Assembly (NCBI RefSeq): GCF_036046055.1
Contig: NZ_CP107939.1
Coordinates: forward strand, 372,001-436,000
DNA: 64,000 nucleotides
Reading direction: 5' to 3'
Origin: Nocardia sp. NBC_00403
Lineage (GTDB): Bacteria > Actinomycetota > Actinomycetes > Mycobacteriales > Mycobacteriaceae
Positions 52,047 through 62,374 of this stretch are shown one piece after another; positions within the stretch are counted from its first letter, which is position 1, and every line of letters starts with the position of its first letter. The notes under the pieces were generated by a model. It was not told the origin of the DNA, made no database searches, and saw nothing but the letters and a program-made list of their open reading frames with translations. A program made the translations under genes and the position numbers.

Positions 52047-54857
52047 TCAGGCACGGTGTCGAAGCACCCAGGTGGCGATCTCGGTGCGATTCTGGACACC
52101 GAGCTTGCCGAGGACACTGCGCACATGGGTCTCCACGGTGCGCTCCGACAGCACCAGACGCTCGGCGATGTGACGGTTGGAGAAGCCGCTCGCCACCAGT
52201 TCGGCGACTTCGGTCTCGCGTGCGGTCAGCGGGTTCGCGCTACGGCCCGCACGATCGATGTCGGCAAGCAACGTGTCCGCCGATCGCAGCCGATAATCCA
52301 GACCGAGCAGCCGGAACTCCTGTGCCGCTCGGGTCGCCGCAGTTCGGGCCTCGCGCAGGTCGGCCTCCGTGCCGCGGTCGAGCAGGGCCCCGGCCAGCCC
52401 GAGCCGGCCGAGGGCGAGGAAGGGGCGCGCCCCGATACGGGCATCCATGTCGATCGCATGCCGGTAGTGGTCGATCGCCGTGTCGTTGCGTCCCGCGGTG
52501 CGGGCCAGGTCGGCGATCGGACGGGCGATCGAACCGGCGCAGAACACCGCGCCGCTGCCGTCGCCCATGTAGTAATCGTCGGCGACGCCGAGCACCCGGT
52601 AGACACGGTCGGCGGTATCCCTGTCCTCCAGCAGCACAGCGACAACGCCGATCAGGTAGAGCAGACCGAGCCATCGGGGCCCGACTTCGAGCGTGTCGGG
52701 CAGGGTCCGGAACTCCTCGAATCCGGCCCGCGCCTCGGCCATATCACCGGCCAGCGCGTGCAGCATCGGCGAATACACCCGGACCAGTGGAATTTTCGGC
52801 GCGAACCCGAACGCGTCGAGATGCTCGGCGATCTCGGCCGCGTCGAGGTATCCCTGCATTACACAGAATTGGCCGCGGAAGGCGTAGTGCAGGCCGATCA
52901 GCGAATAGTCGCCGATTCGCAGGGCGAGCGCGTGGGCGGCCGCGGCACTGTCCGCGGCGGCGGCGAGGTCGCCCACCAGGGTCGCGCGGGTCGCGCGGAG
53001 TCGATACAGGTGCCAGCGCGCCACCGGCAGTCGCCGGGAGTCCGCCACTTGTTCGATCTGGTCGAGTGATCTGTCGACCATGCCGAGGTCACCTAGTTGA
53101 AACCCCGCGTCGGTTGTCCACAGGTGTCCCCACAGTTGAGCAAGGGGTTGCTGTGCGCGAGAGCCGATGTCGATGGCGCGGTCGGCGAGGACGCGGCGTT
53201 CGGCAAGGTAGGGCGGCGCCGACAGGGACAGGTGCCTGGCGTGGATCGCGTCCAGCAGCGCATCGGGGTCGTTGCTGCGCTCGGCCTCGGCCAACGCCGT
53301 CGCGGAAAGCTCCCTTGCCCGTTCGCATTCGGCCATATCGGCGGCGGACATGGAGCGCTGTGCCAGCAGCCGGGCCCGTAATGCGGTGTCCGCGTCGGGC
53401 GAGAGTTGTCGTAAGGCGTTGACGCACAGCCGATCTACGCTTGCCATTGCCCGCGGCGTCGTAATGCCGGTGACCACGAGACCTGCCGCACCGATGAGAT
53501 CGGGGCGGTCCGCCTGATCGGCGAGTTCGCCCGCGCGCACGGAGTGCGCCACGCTGTCATCGATCCGCCCCGCCGTGAACTCGCTGCGCGCAAGGTCGAG
53601 CCACAACTCGGCGAGCGTTGCTGCCGGGGTGATCCGGCCGATCCCGTCGATGACCCACTGCTGGAATCGAATTGCCTCGTCGTCGGCCAGGCTTGCGCGC
53701 GCGGCCGCGGCGGCCATCCCGGCCCAGTACGCACAGTTGACACCGGCGTCCCGGCCGCTCGCCTTGTGCCAGTGCGTCGCGATCGGCCCCGCCGCGGCAG
53801 GATTGCCGTCGGCGTGTACGGCAAGCAGTTCGGCGGCAGCTCTGTGCAGCGCCATGCGCTCCGATGGGACCAGTTCGGCGTAGACGGCGTCGCGGATCAG
53901 CGCATGCGCGAACGTGAACTCACCGTCGTCGAGTTGTCGAACCACACCCGCGCCGATGGCCGCATCCAGGGCCGCATCGACGTCGGCGCCGACGACGAGC
54001 CGAAGCAGTTCGGGTTCGATCCGCTCGCCGAGCACACTTGCCGCACCCAGCACCGCTCGGCTCGCCGGATCCAGCCGATCCACCTGCACGAGTGCCAGTC
54101 GGCGAAAGCCGGGATGTGACATCGGATCCAGCGACGCGACATCGGAACCTGCTGTGCCGAAATCAGATTCGATGACAAGTCGGATATACAACGGATTCCC
54201 GCCGGTTCGCGCGAACAACCGATCCACGTCGGCACGGCCCGGGGTCGGACACGCCTGGTCCAGCCAATAACGGATCTCCTCGATCGACAACCCGGACAGC
54301 GCCATCGACCGGGTGTGCGGGAGACGAAGCAACCACGGCACCTGCTCGAGGTAGACCGTGGTGGCAGGATCGCGCGCGGTGGTCACCACCAGGAGCCGCA
54401 GCCCGGGCAGCTCGGCCGCGATATACCGCAACAGCAGCAGCGAGGTCCGGTCCGCCCAGTGCAGGTCCTCCAGGATCAGTGCGAGCCCGGCCGGCTCGGC
54501 CAACTGCTCGAGGGCGGCCGCGACGGCGGCGAACATCCGGAACCGCCGTGCCGCGATATCCATGGTCGGATCGTCCGAGAGGTCGGCCGACAGCGATTCG
54601 GCGAGTTCCGGAATGTCGCGGATCAACCGAAGCCACGGCCACAGTGCCGGCATCCCCGCATCGTCCACCGCGAATCCCCGCCCGACACGCATACCGCATT
54701 CGGCGGCCAGTTCCACCGTGCGGTCCGCAAGCCGAGACTTGCCGATTCCGGCGGGACCGTCGATCAGGACCAACCGGCCCGCGCCGCCTGCCGCGGACAG
54801 CACCGCGGCACGCAGCGCGGCGACCTCGCGATGGCGACCGACGAACGCAGCCTGCAT
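52047..54857 (-). CDS. Large LuxR-family (LAL) transcriptional regulator
   Basis: The 936-residue protein has an N-terminal AAA/ATPase region with Walker A GPAGIGKSRL at about residue 34 and a Walker B ALILEDLHWADRTSLLLLRYI. A long helical, TPR-like middle follows, and a C-terminal LuxR helix-turn-helix ends it (LTARETEVAELVASGFSNRHIAERLVLSERTVETHV). LAL proteins usually control sugar, antibiotic or secondary metabolic genes and are regulated by ATP and ligand. The neighbours here do not identify its target. Confidence 0.93.
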   Translation of the reverse strand: MQAAFVGRHREVAALRAAVLSAAGGAGRLVLIDGPAGIGKSRLADRTVELAAECGMRVGRGFAVDDAGMPALWPWLRLIRDIPELAESLSADLSDDPTMDIAARRFRMFAAVAAALEQLAEPAGLALILEDLHWADRTSLLLLRYIAAELPGLRLLVVTTARDPATTVYLEQVPWLLRLPHTRSMALSGLSIEEIRYWLDQACPTPGRADVDRLFARTGGNPLYIRLVIESDFGTAGSDVASLDPMSHPGFRRLALVQVDRLDPASRAVLGAASVLGERIEPELLRLVVGADVDAALDAAIGAGVVRQLDDGEFTFAHALIRDAVYAELVPSERMALHRAAAELLAVHADGNPAAAGPIATHWHKASGRDAGVNCAYWAGMAAAAARASLADDEAIRFQQWVIDGIGRITPAATLAELWLDLARSEFTAGRIDDSVAHSVRAGELADQADRPDLIGAAGLVVTGITTPRAMASVDRLCVNALRQLSPDADTALRARLLAQRSMSAADMAECERARELSATALAEAERSNDPDALLDAIHARHLSLSAPPYLAERRVLADRAIDIGSRAQQPLAQLWGHLWTTDAGFQLGDLGMVDRSLDQIEQVADSRRLPVARWHLYRLRATRATLVGDLAAAADSAAAAHALALRIGDYSLIGLHYAFRGQFCVMQGYLDAAEIAEHLDAFGFAPKIPLVRVYSPMLHALAGDMAEARAGFEEFRTLPDTLEVGPRWLGLLYLIGVVAVLLEDRDTADRVYRVLGVADDYYMGDGSGAVFCAGSIARPIADLARTAGRNDTAIDHYRHAIDMDARIGARPFLALGRLGLAGALLDRGTEADLREARTAATRAAQEFRLLGLDYRLRSADTLLADIDRAGRSANPLTARETEVAELVASGFSNRHIAERLVLSERTVETHVRSVLGKLGVQNRTEIATWVLRHRA

Positions 54858-54936
54858 AGCCAGAAGTATCCCCCGCCTCCGGTGGCATGCGCCGGAGCCG
54901 CGGATGACCTTCGGGCCCGCTCGGCGGCGGGTCCGG

Positions 54937-55380
54937 CTATTCCGGTCGTATCGAATCGAGCAGGTCCGCGCAGCGATCGAGCAACTCCATCAAGGTTGCC
55001 CGCTCTTGCGTCGTGAAGCCGGCGGCCAGCGCGCGCTCGACTCGCACCGCTCTGGCGTCCGCATCCCGCATGACCGTCGCCCCCTTCTCGGTGAGGCGAG
55101 TTTCGAGCACATTCTTGTGCCATTCGTGTGGCGTCCGCTCCACGAGGCCGCGGTCCTGCAGGTTGGTCAGCACCGTATTCATGGTCGGTGGGGTGACGCC
55201 GCAGAGGCGGGCGAGCGCGGCGGCCGAGATACCGGGGTTCTCCGTCAGGAACAGCAGGGCCGCGTACTGCGGCACCGTCACGCCGGCGGGCTTCAATGCC
55301 GCGTTCTTGGCCGCACTGAGCGCCTGCTCAGCCCGCTTGATCGGGGATCCGATGCGCTCCGATGCGGGCATAGACGTCAT
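54937..55380 (-). CDS. MarR-family regulator
   Basis: From ATG 55380 the product has 147 residues. It has a MarR winged helix-turn-helix: VTVPQYAALLFLTENPGISAAALARLCGVTPPTMNTVLTNLQDRGLVERTPH, with dimerisation helices at both ends. It is divergent from the lipoprotein gene at 55505, and a perfect palindrome at 55426-55439 lies between them, so it probably represses that gene or itself. Confidence 0.9.
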   Translation of the reverse strand: MTSMPASERIGSPIKRAEQALSAAKNAALKPAGVTVPQYAALLFLTENPGISAAALARLCGVTPPTMNTVLTNLQDRGLVERTPHEWHKNVLETRLTEKGATVMRDADARAVRVERALAAGFTTQERATLMELLDRCADLLDSIRPE

Positions 55381-55425
55381 GGCTGCATCGTATCCGCCCA
55401 TTCTCTCATTAGCGTCTTGACGACC

Positions 55426-55439
55426 ATTAGAGTTCTAAT
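55426..55439. promoter_or_regulatory. Perfect ATTAGA-GT-TCTAAT palindrome, likely MarR operator
   Basis: The 14-base palindrome ATTAGAGTTCTAAT lies 46 bases before the MarR start and 66 bases before the lipoprotein start. MarR proteins commonly bind such AT-rich dyads in their own divergent promoter regions. Confidence 0.6.
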
Positions 55440-55504
55440 ATACATTCGTGCTCGCTCTTAGATGTCGATACATCTGATTGATAGACCCGATGAGAGGCAC
55501 GACC

Positions 55505-56527
55505 ATGTCCCGCACGATCCGCCGCCGCCACTTTTCGACCATCGCCACCGCCGTCGCACTGACCGCCGTCGCCGCCTGCGGCACGACCACGGATGCCGCG
55601 AAAGCCACCGACCAGCCCGCCGCCTCCCGAATCAGCACCGCCTACGAATTGCCGAGTGATCGCGCGTATCCCGAGGGCATCGCGGTCGACACTCGCAACG
55701 GCGACACCTATGTCGGCTCATACACCAACGGCGCGATCTACCGCGCCACGCCGGGCGCCCGCCGGGCCGACATCTTCCTGGCCGAGGGCACCGACGGCCG
55801 CAAGACCGCCAATGGCTTGAAGGTCGATCGAGCCGGACGCCTGTGGGTAATCGACTCGACCATGGGCGTCGCGATCTACGACACCGGAACCCGAGCCCTG
55901 ATCGCCCGCTTCGACGTTTCGGCCCTCGGCCCGCACATGGTCAACGACGTCGCGATTACCCAGGACGGCACCGCCTACCTGACCGACAGTCTGTCCGCCG
56001 TCGTCTATCGCGTCACCGAAGCCCAACTGGCCGACGCCGTGGCACACGGCGGAAAAGCTGAACTGACAGCACAATTCGATATGAATTCCACCATCGCATC
56101 GCACAAAGCCGGCTCCTTCACCCTCAACGGCATCGCGTCCGATGACTCGGGCCGCTACCTGCTGGTCGTCGATATGACCGCAGGCGACCTGTACCGCATC
56201 GCAACAGCACCGAATTCACCCGATCCGATCCGCAAGGTCGCCATGCACGGCGGCGATCTGAAGTACGGCGACGGCCTGGAACTGCACGGCGGCACGCTGT
56301 GGGCCGCACAGAACGTCACCAACACCATCACCCGTTGGAAGATCACCGACGACGGCGCTACTGCCACCCTGGAGCAGTCCATCACCGACGAATCCCTGCA
56401 CATCCCGACCACCCTGGTGCGCGCAGGCAATCAGACCCTGGTCGTCGCCTCACAATTCGACAAGGGCGGGCCGATGGGCCCGGGCACGCCCACTACGTTC
56501 GCCGTCCTGACCGTCGGCGGAATCTGA
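55505..56527 (+). CDS. Lipoprotein with SMP-30/gluconolactonase-like propeller
   Basis: The 340-residue protein starts at ATG 55505, behind GAGAGG. It has an Arg-rich start, hydrophobic helix and lipobox TAVAAC, so it should be lipid-anchored outside. The mature part has propeller-type repeats (PEGIAVDTRNGDTYVGS, DRAGRLWVIDSTMGVAIYD, NGIASDDSGRYLLVVD). Such proteins are often annotated as SMP-30/gluconolactonase-like or superoxide-related, but no catalytic residues can be named here. A terminator follows. Its divergent MarR is the likely regulator. Confidence 0.82.
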   Translation: MSRTIRRRHFSTIATAVALTAVAACGTTTDAAKATDQPAASRISTAYELPSDRAYPEGIAVDTRNGDTYVGSYTNGAIYRATPGARRADIFLAEGTDGRKTANGLKVDRAGRLWVIDSTMGVAIYDTGTRALIARFDVSALGPHMVNDVAITQDGTAYLTDSLSAVVYRVTEAQLADAVAHGGKAELTAQFDMNSTIASHKAGSFTLNGIASDDSGRYLLVVDMTAGDLYRIATAPNSPDPIRKVAMHGGDLKYGDGLELHGGTLWAAQNVTNTITRWKITDDGATATLEQSITDESLHIPTTLVRAGNQTLVVASQFDKGGPMGPGTPTTFAVLTVGGI

Positions 56528-56542
56528 TCACCACCCATCGAG

Positions 56543-56570
56543 GGCCGGTCCGCTACCGCGCGGGCCGGCC
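56543..56570 (+). terminator. Terminator after the lipoprotein gene
   Basis: GGCCGGTCCGC and GCGGGCCGGCC pair with one mismatch over 11 bases around a six-base loop, and a TTCGGTCTTTT tail follows. Confidence 0.7.
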
Positions 56571-56639
56571 TTCGGTCTTTTCTCGCGCCTCGCGAGCTCA
56601 CCATCGCTAGGAACACCGGCGGTTATCGGACACCAAAAT

Positions 56640-56658
56640 TTAGGTTAGCCTGCCCTGT
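56640..56658 (+). promoter_or_regulatory. IdeR/DtxR-like iron box directly before the PepSY gene
   Basis: TTAGGTTAGCCTGCCCTGT matches the 19-base IdeR consensus at 15 positions (all of the first 12, plus the CCT at 15-17). The box ends exactly one base before ATG 56659. IdeR with iron would block transcription or the start itself. Confidence 0.6.
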
Positions 56659-57960
56659 ATGACAGGAGTGGATTCGCGCAGCGCGAGTGCCCTCGAGGCA
56701 ACCGGCGATCGTTCGAAGCCGTCCGCCCGGGTCGCGCCCGCGAACCGACCGCGCCGGCGCAGGCGGAAGCCGATTCGCCAAGTGCTGATCCGCACCCATC
56801 GGTGGTCCGCACTGACGCTCGGCCTACTGCTGGTTATCCAATGCACGACCGGGGCGGTCCTGCTCTACCACGGCGAACTCTTCCGAGCGAGCCATAGATC
56901 GTTCTATCAACAGACCGATGCCGCGCCGATAGTCACGACCGAACAGGCCGTCGACCTCGTACGCGCCGCCGACCCGGACTTCGACGTCGGCTGGGTCGGC
57001 TCCGACGGCGGCGTGATCGCCGTCGGCAACCGCGGCTCCACCGCCGCCTACGCGGTGGACCCCGGCACCGGCCGGATCAACGCCCGCGCCGGGCTCACCG
57101 ACGGCGTGCTCGGCTGGCTGGTCAACCTGCACGACTGCGCATTCGGCTGCCTCCGCTATGTGGGCACGGTCCCCGCCGTGAACGGCAAGGCGCCGATTCT
57201 CGACGTGACGTGGGCCTACCTGATTCTCGGCGTCCTCGGAGTCCTGCTCGTCCTGCTCGCGGTATCCGGCGCTGTCGTGTGGTGGCCTTCCCTGAAGCGC
57301 ATACGCCACGGTTTTCGCGTCCGGACGAACAAAGGCCGTTTCGCCAGGGACCGCGATCTGCACAACGTCATCGGCATCCTCGGCGTCCCCTTCCTGCTCA
57401 TGTGGGGGATCACCGGCATCGCCTTCGAATTTCCCGCCGTGGAGCAGGCCTGGCTCGCCGTCACCGGCGGCGACGCCGTCACCGAGATGCCCAACGACAC
57501 CTTCACTCCGCGGCCGACCGCACCACAGCGCCCACCGGTGTCCATCGGCGAGGCGAGCACTATCGCACTCCAGCAGGTACCGGGCCGACTCGCCTATCTG
57601 AAACTGCCCGGCGAAAAAGCCGACTACTACCGAGCCTCGATAGCAGGCGCCTATTCACCCTACGCACACCGTGCCTTCTACAGCGGCGATGTCCTGGTCT
57701 ACATCAACGCCAGAGACAGCGCCGATATCAAGGTGGTCGATTCCAGTCACGACCGGCCGGTGGCCAATACGTTCTACGACAAAGTCTTCCGACCCGCCCA
57801 CTTCGGGTGGCTTGTCAATGGCTGGTGGCGAATTATCTGGCTGCTGCTCGGCCTGACGCCCGCGGCCCTCGCCGTCACCGGCATCTCCACCTGGCTGGTC
57901 AAACGACGAACCCGACGAAACGCCCGCACCCTCCGTGCCAGCAGCGACTCAGTGACGTAA
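56659..57960 (+). CDS. PepSY-domain membrane protein, probably iron-regulated
   Basis: The 433-residue protein has an Arg-rich cytoplasmic N-terminus and a first transmembrane helix (ALTLGLLLVIQCTTGAVLLYH). Further helices near residues 195-220 (LILGVLGVLLVLLAVSGAVVWW) and 240-260 follow, and a last one lies near 400. The PepSY/PepSY_TM layout with WWPSLKRI and DLHNVIGI matches the group of iron-siderophore-associated reductase-like membrane proteins. Its gene is preceded by an IdeR-like box. The reductase role is inferred from family and context. Confidence 0.85.
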   Translation: MTGVDSRSASALEATGDRSKPSARVAPANRPRRRRRKPIRQVLIRTHRWSALTLGLLLVIQCTTGAVLLYHGELFRASHRSFYQQTDAAPIVTTEQAVDLVRAADPDFDVGWVGSDGGVIAVGNRGSTAAYAVDPGTGRINARAGLTDGVLGWLVNLHDCAFGCLRYVGTVPAVNGKAPILDVTWAYLILGVLGVLLVLLAVSGAVVWWPSLKRIRHGFRVRTNKGRFARDRDLHNVIGILGVPFLLMWGITGIAFEFPAVEQAWLAVTGGDAVTEMPNDTFTPRPTAPQRPPVSIGEASTIALQQVPGRLAYLKLPGEKADYYRASIAGAYSPYAHRAFYSGDVLVYINARDSADIKVVDSSHDRPVANTFYDKVFRPAHFGWLVNGWWRIIWLLLGLTPAALAVTGISTWLVKRRTRRNARTLRASSDSVT

Positions 57961-58044
57961 GCTCGGCCGATCGCAGGCAAGCGAAACTGGGGTGGCGACC
58001 GCTGGTCGAGTGACATACGCTTCGCCGCGGAGGAAAACCGCCTC

Positions 58045-59187
58045 ATGGAGGGACAATTGACCACTCCGAGCACGGTGAAGCAAGGCGAAACCGGAACCAG
58101 CCTGGCGCAAAAGGTTCCACTGACGCAGCTGATCCACTTGATGGCCGAATACCAAAAGCTCGGCACGCACCGCCAGACATTTCGACCGGCGGCGCCTGCG
58201 AGAGATAACTTTGTGCGCGGCTGCGGGATCGTGGCGGGCGGATTTGCCACGGTCGGCGCGATCTGCGCGGTGGTCGGCGCGTACCCGGGTAGCGTTGCGG
58301 TCAGCCTGCTTGCCCTCGTACCCGCGTCGATGGCATTCGTCTGGGGCAGGCGCAACCGGCACAACCGCGCCGCGCGCCTCGACCTCTTCGAATCCGGCAT
58401 GACCGTGTACCGCTCCGGCGAGCAGATCGCCGGATTCCGCTGGGACAGCGCCGAAGTACGCCAGCAGGTGATTCCGTTCCAGAGCACCGCGCCGTCGGAC
58501 TACTCGTTCGAGATGAGCGGCCCCGGCGACACCGCGGCCGCGTTCGACGACGGACTGTTCGACGACGCGCGCGAGTGGGCCAAGGCGATCCAGTCGGCAA
58601 TCACCGCAACCCAATTGCCCCGCGCGGTTATCGCCATCGACGAGGGTGCGACCGTGAATTTCGGCGAGATCGGCCTGCACCTGGGGGCACTCATCTTCCG
58701 CGACAAGATCTTCGCGTGGGAGCAGATCCAATTGATCGACGCCCGTAGCGGATTGGTCCGGATGAAGGTCGACGGCAGCTGGGTATCGCTCACCCCCGTC
58801 GGCAGGATCCCGAACTTCTACATCTTCAACGAAATCGCCGAACGACTGCGCCAGGCTGCCGCCGAAGAATTGGCGGCAAGAGGATCGATCGCTGCGGAAA
58901 TGGCCGAGGCCGCCGCCGCTCCGAGCGCGGATGCCACAGCCGCGCAAGTCGAACCGCCCACTGCCGCTGCGCAAGTCGACGCGTCCGCTGCCGCTGCGCA
59001 AGTCGAACCGAACGATGCCGCGCCCGTTGCCGAGCGGGAACCACCCCACACCCCGGAGATCACCGAAGACGAGAAGCCCGATGTCACGGGCTCGGTGAAC
59101 AATCCGAACAAGGGCAAGAAGAAGTCCACAGCAGGCACCGCGCGCGACAACCTGAACCCGGTAGACCTGAGCGCCGCCTCCAACTGA
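58045..59187 (+). CDS. DUF6585-like membrane protein
   Basis: The 380-residue protein has two adjacent hydrophobic helices at about residues 58-98. A PH-like beta region follows (RLDLFESGMTVYRSGEQIAGFRW and a second such segment near KIFAWEQIQLIDARSG). The C-terminus is a long Ala/Glu/Pro low-complexity tail. The middle segments resemble the DUF6585 group of actinomycetes. It has no signal peptide. A ribosome binding site (GGAGGAA) precedes ATG 58045; TTG 58056 is an alternative. A strong terminator separates it from groEL. Confidence 0.75.
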   Translation: MEGQLTTPSTVKQGETGTSLAQKVPLTQLIHLMAEYQKLGTHRQTFRPAAPARDNFVRGCGIVAGGFATVGAICAVVGAYPGSVAVSLLALVPASMAFVWGRRNRHNRAARLDLFESGMTVYRSGEQIAGFRWDSAEVRQQVIPFQSTAPSDYSFEMSGPGDTAAAFDDGLFDDAREWAKAIQSAITATQLPRAVIAIDEGATVNFGEIGLHLGALIFRDKIFAWEQIQLIDARSGLVRMKVDGSWVSLTPVGRIPNFYIFNEIAERLRQAAAEELAARGSIAAEMAEAAAAPSADATAAQVEPPTAAAQVDASAAAAQVEPNDAAPVAEREPPHTPEITEDEKPDVTGSVNNPNKGKKKSTAGTARDNLNPVDLSAASN

Positions 59188-59229
59188 CGCATACCCAACC
59201 GCTCCGCCACATCGACCGATACCGAAACG

Positions 59230-59265
59230 CCGGAAGCCGGCCACCCGAGGGTGGCCGGCTTCCGG
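59230..59265. terminator. Strong bidirectional terminator between DUF6585 gene and groEL
   Basis: A 16-base perfect stem (59230-59245 with 59250-59265, loop CGAG) contains GGAAGCCGGCCACC on one side and GGTGGCCGGCTTCC on the other. A TTTCT tail follows on the plus strand. It serves both converging genes. Confidence 0.85.
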
Positions 59266-59294
59266 TTTCTGCAGGTGTTGCCGGGAGGCTGGAC

Positions 59295-61083
<1,789 letters not shown>

Positions 61084-61092
61084 AAGCCCTTT

Positions 61093-61118
61093 TTAGCACT
61101 CAGGGGTGTCGAGTGCAA
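61093..61118 (-). promoter_or_regulatory. CIRCE operator 2
   Basis: TTAGCACTC, nine bases and GAGTGCAA form a second CIRCE, 34 bases from the centre of the first. Tandem CIRCE elements before groEL2 suggest tight control by HrcA. Confidence 0.9.
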
Positions 61119-61140
61119 GGTACGGCGACACCGCGCCCAC

Positions 61141-61434
61141 TCAGTCTCGGTCGTCGACGCGCAGCACCAATGCCACGAAGGCGTCGGTACGACGCTCCTC
61201 GGGCGTGCGCGGCTCGCCACCCTCGACCGTGACGAGCTCGGCATCGTGCAACAGCAACTCTGCCTCGACCCGCATGACAGCTCGGATGAATGGCGGTGCC
61301 ACCTCCGGGGGAAGATCGCCGTTGACGATGTACTCGCCGTCCGGCCCCGACTCCGTGGACACGTAGGACAGCGCATGTATCAGGTCAGCGCGCCGCTCCC
61401 CTGCCACTAGGTCGGAATCCGTGTCATCCGCCAT
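61141..61434 (-). CDS. Small hypothetical protein (97 aa)
   Basis: The 97-residue, acidic product begins MADDTDSDLVAGERRAD and has the segment PPEVAPPFIRAVMRVEAEL near the middle. It has no signal peptide or membrane helix. The start has only a weak ribosome binding site. It lies upstream of groEL on the same strand, with the CIRCE pair between them, and is divergent from the Sufu gene. No family is recognised. Confidence 0.6.
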   Translation of the reverse strand: MADDTDSDLVAGERRADLIHALSYVSTESGPDGEYIVNGDLPPEVAPPFIRAVMRVEAELLLHDAELVTVEGGEPRTPEERRTDAFVALVLRVDDRD

Positions 61435-61631
61435 TGCTATAGCTTAGCGGCCGTCGATCTTGACCGCTGCCGGAGATCGCGGGTCGGCGCGCCGCGCCAG
61501 AGCCGAGGCGCAGGTAAGAAAGCCCAGGTCACCCGGCCCGCCGTGCAGGGTCGACCGCAAACCGCTGTCCGCCAACGTCTTACGATTCCATGCGACGCGC
61601 CGGGTGGACGACACGGAACTAGAGTGGCGAC

Positions 61632-62306
61632 GTGAGTGAAGCACCGGGCTGGGACGCCATCGACGGCGCCCTCGCACAGTTGTACGACGGCGTCGAACCC
61701 ACCCATTGGGCGCCGGAACTGCCCTGGTCGCTCGGCGGTCCCGATCCGCTCGACGGCATCAGCGTGTATCCGCGCACCGACCCGATCCCGCACTGGCACT
61801 ACCTCGGCTATGGCATGAGCGAGCTGTACGAGAAGGAGTGGGACAACCCCGCCGAATCGGGCTGGGGATTCGAATTCACCTTCCGGCTGGTACGCCTGCC
61901 CACCGATACCGTGCCACCGGTGTGGCCTGGCAACTTCATGCAGAACCTCGCCCGCTACGTCTTCCAGTCGGGCAAGTGGTTCGAGCCCGGCCACACCATC
62001 AAGGCGAACGGGCCCATCGCCGCCGACCGCGTGGACGCGACCGTCCACGCCGTCGGGTTCACCGTCGACCCGGAACTCGGCGGCATCGACACCCCGAACG
62101 GCAGCCTCCAGTTCCTGCAGATCGTCGGTCTGACCATGCCCGAGTACCGGGCCGCGCAGGGCGGGAACCTGCTCACCCTGCTTGCCGAGCTCGAGCCGCG
62201 GCTGCCGCTGTTCGTCACCGATGTCGGGCGCGAATCGCTGATCGCCGAACCGCCGCCGAAGGTGGACTGGCCGCGTTGGGGCGGCGGGCTGCGCGGCAGG
62301 CAGTAG
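61632..62306 (+). CDS. Suppressor-of-fused domain protein
   Basis: The 224-residue protein from GTG 61632 matches the bacterial Sufu domain: DPLDGISVYPRTDPIPHWHYLGYGMSELY, GWGFEFTFRLVRLP, NFMQNLARYVFQSGKWF and a closing PEYRAAQGGNLLTLLAEL. In bacteria such domains occur in toxin-immunity proteins, but this one is a stand-alone protein without an obvious toxin neighbour. It has no signal peptide. It is co-directional with nadE but separated by 68 bases. Confidence 0.85.
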   Translation: MSEAPGWDAIDGALAQLYDGVEPTHWAPELPWSLGGPDPLDGISVYPRTDPIPHWHYLGYGMSELYEKEWDNPAESGWGFEFTFRLVRLPTDTVPPVWPGNFMQNLARYVFQSGKWFEPGHTIKANGPIAADRVDATVHAVGFTVDPELGGIDTPNGSLQFLQIVGLTMPEYRAAQGGNLLTLLAELEPRLPLFVTDVGRESLIAEPPPKVDWPRWGGGLRGRQ

Positions 62307-62374
62307 CCCCGGCCGGGGGTAGATTTCGCGGCGGAGCATGATCTCGTTCGACTCGATCCCGAAGGGGGACGACG

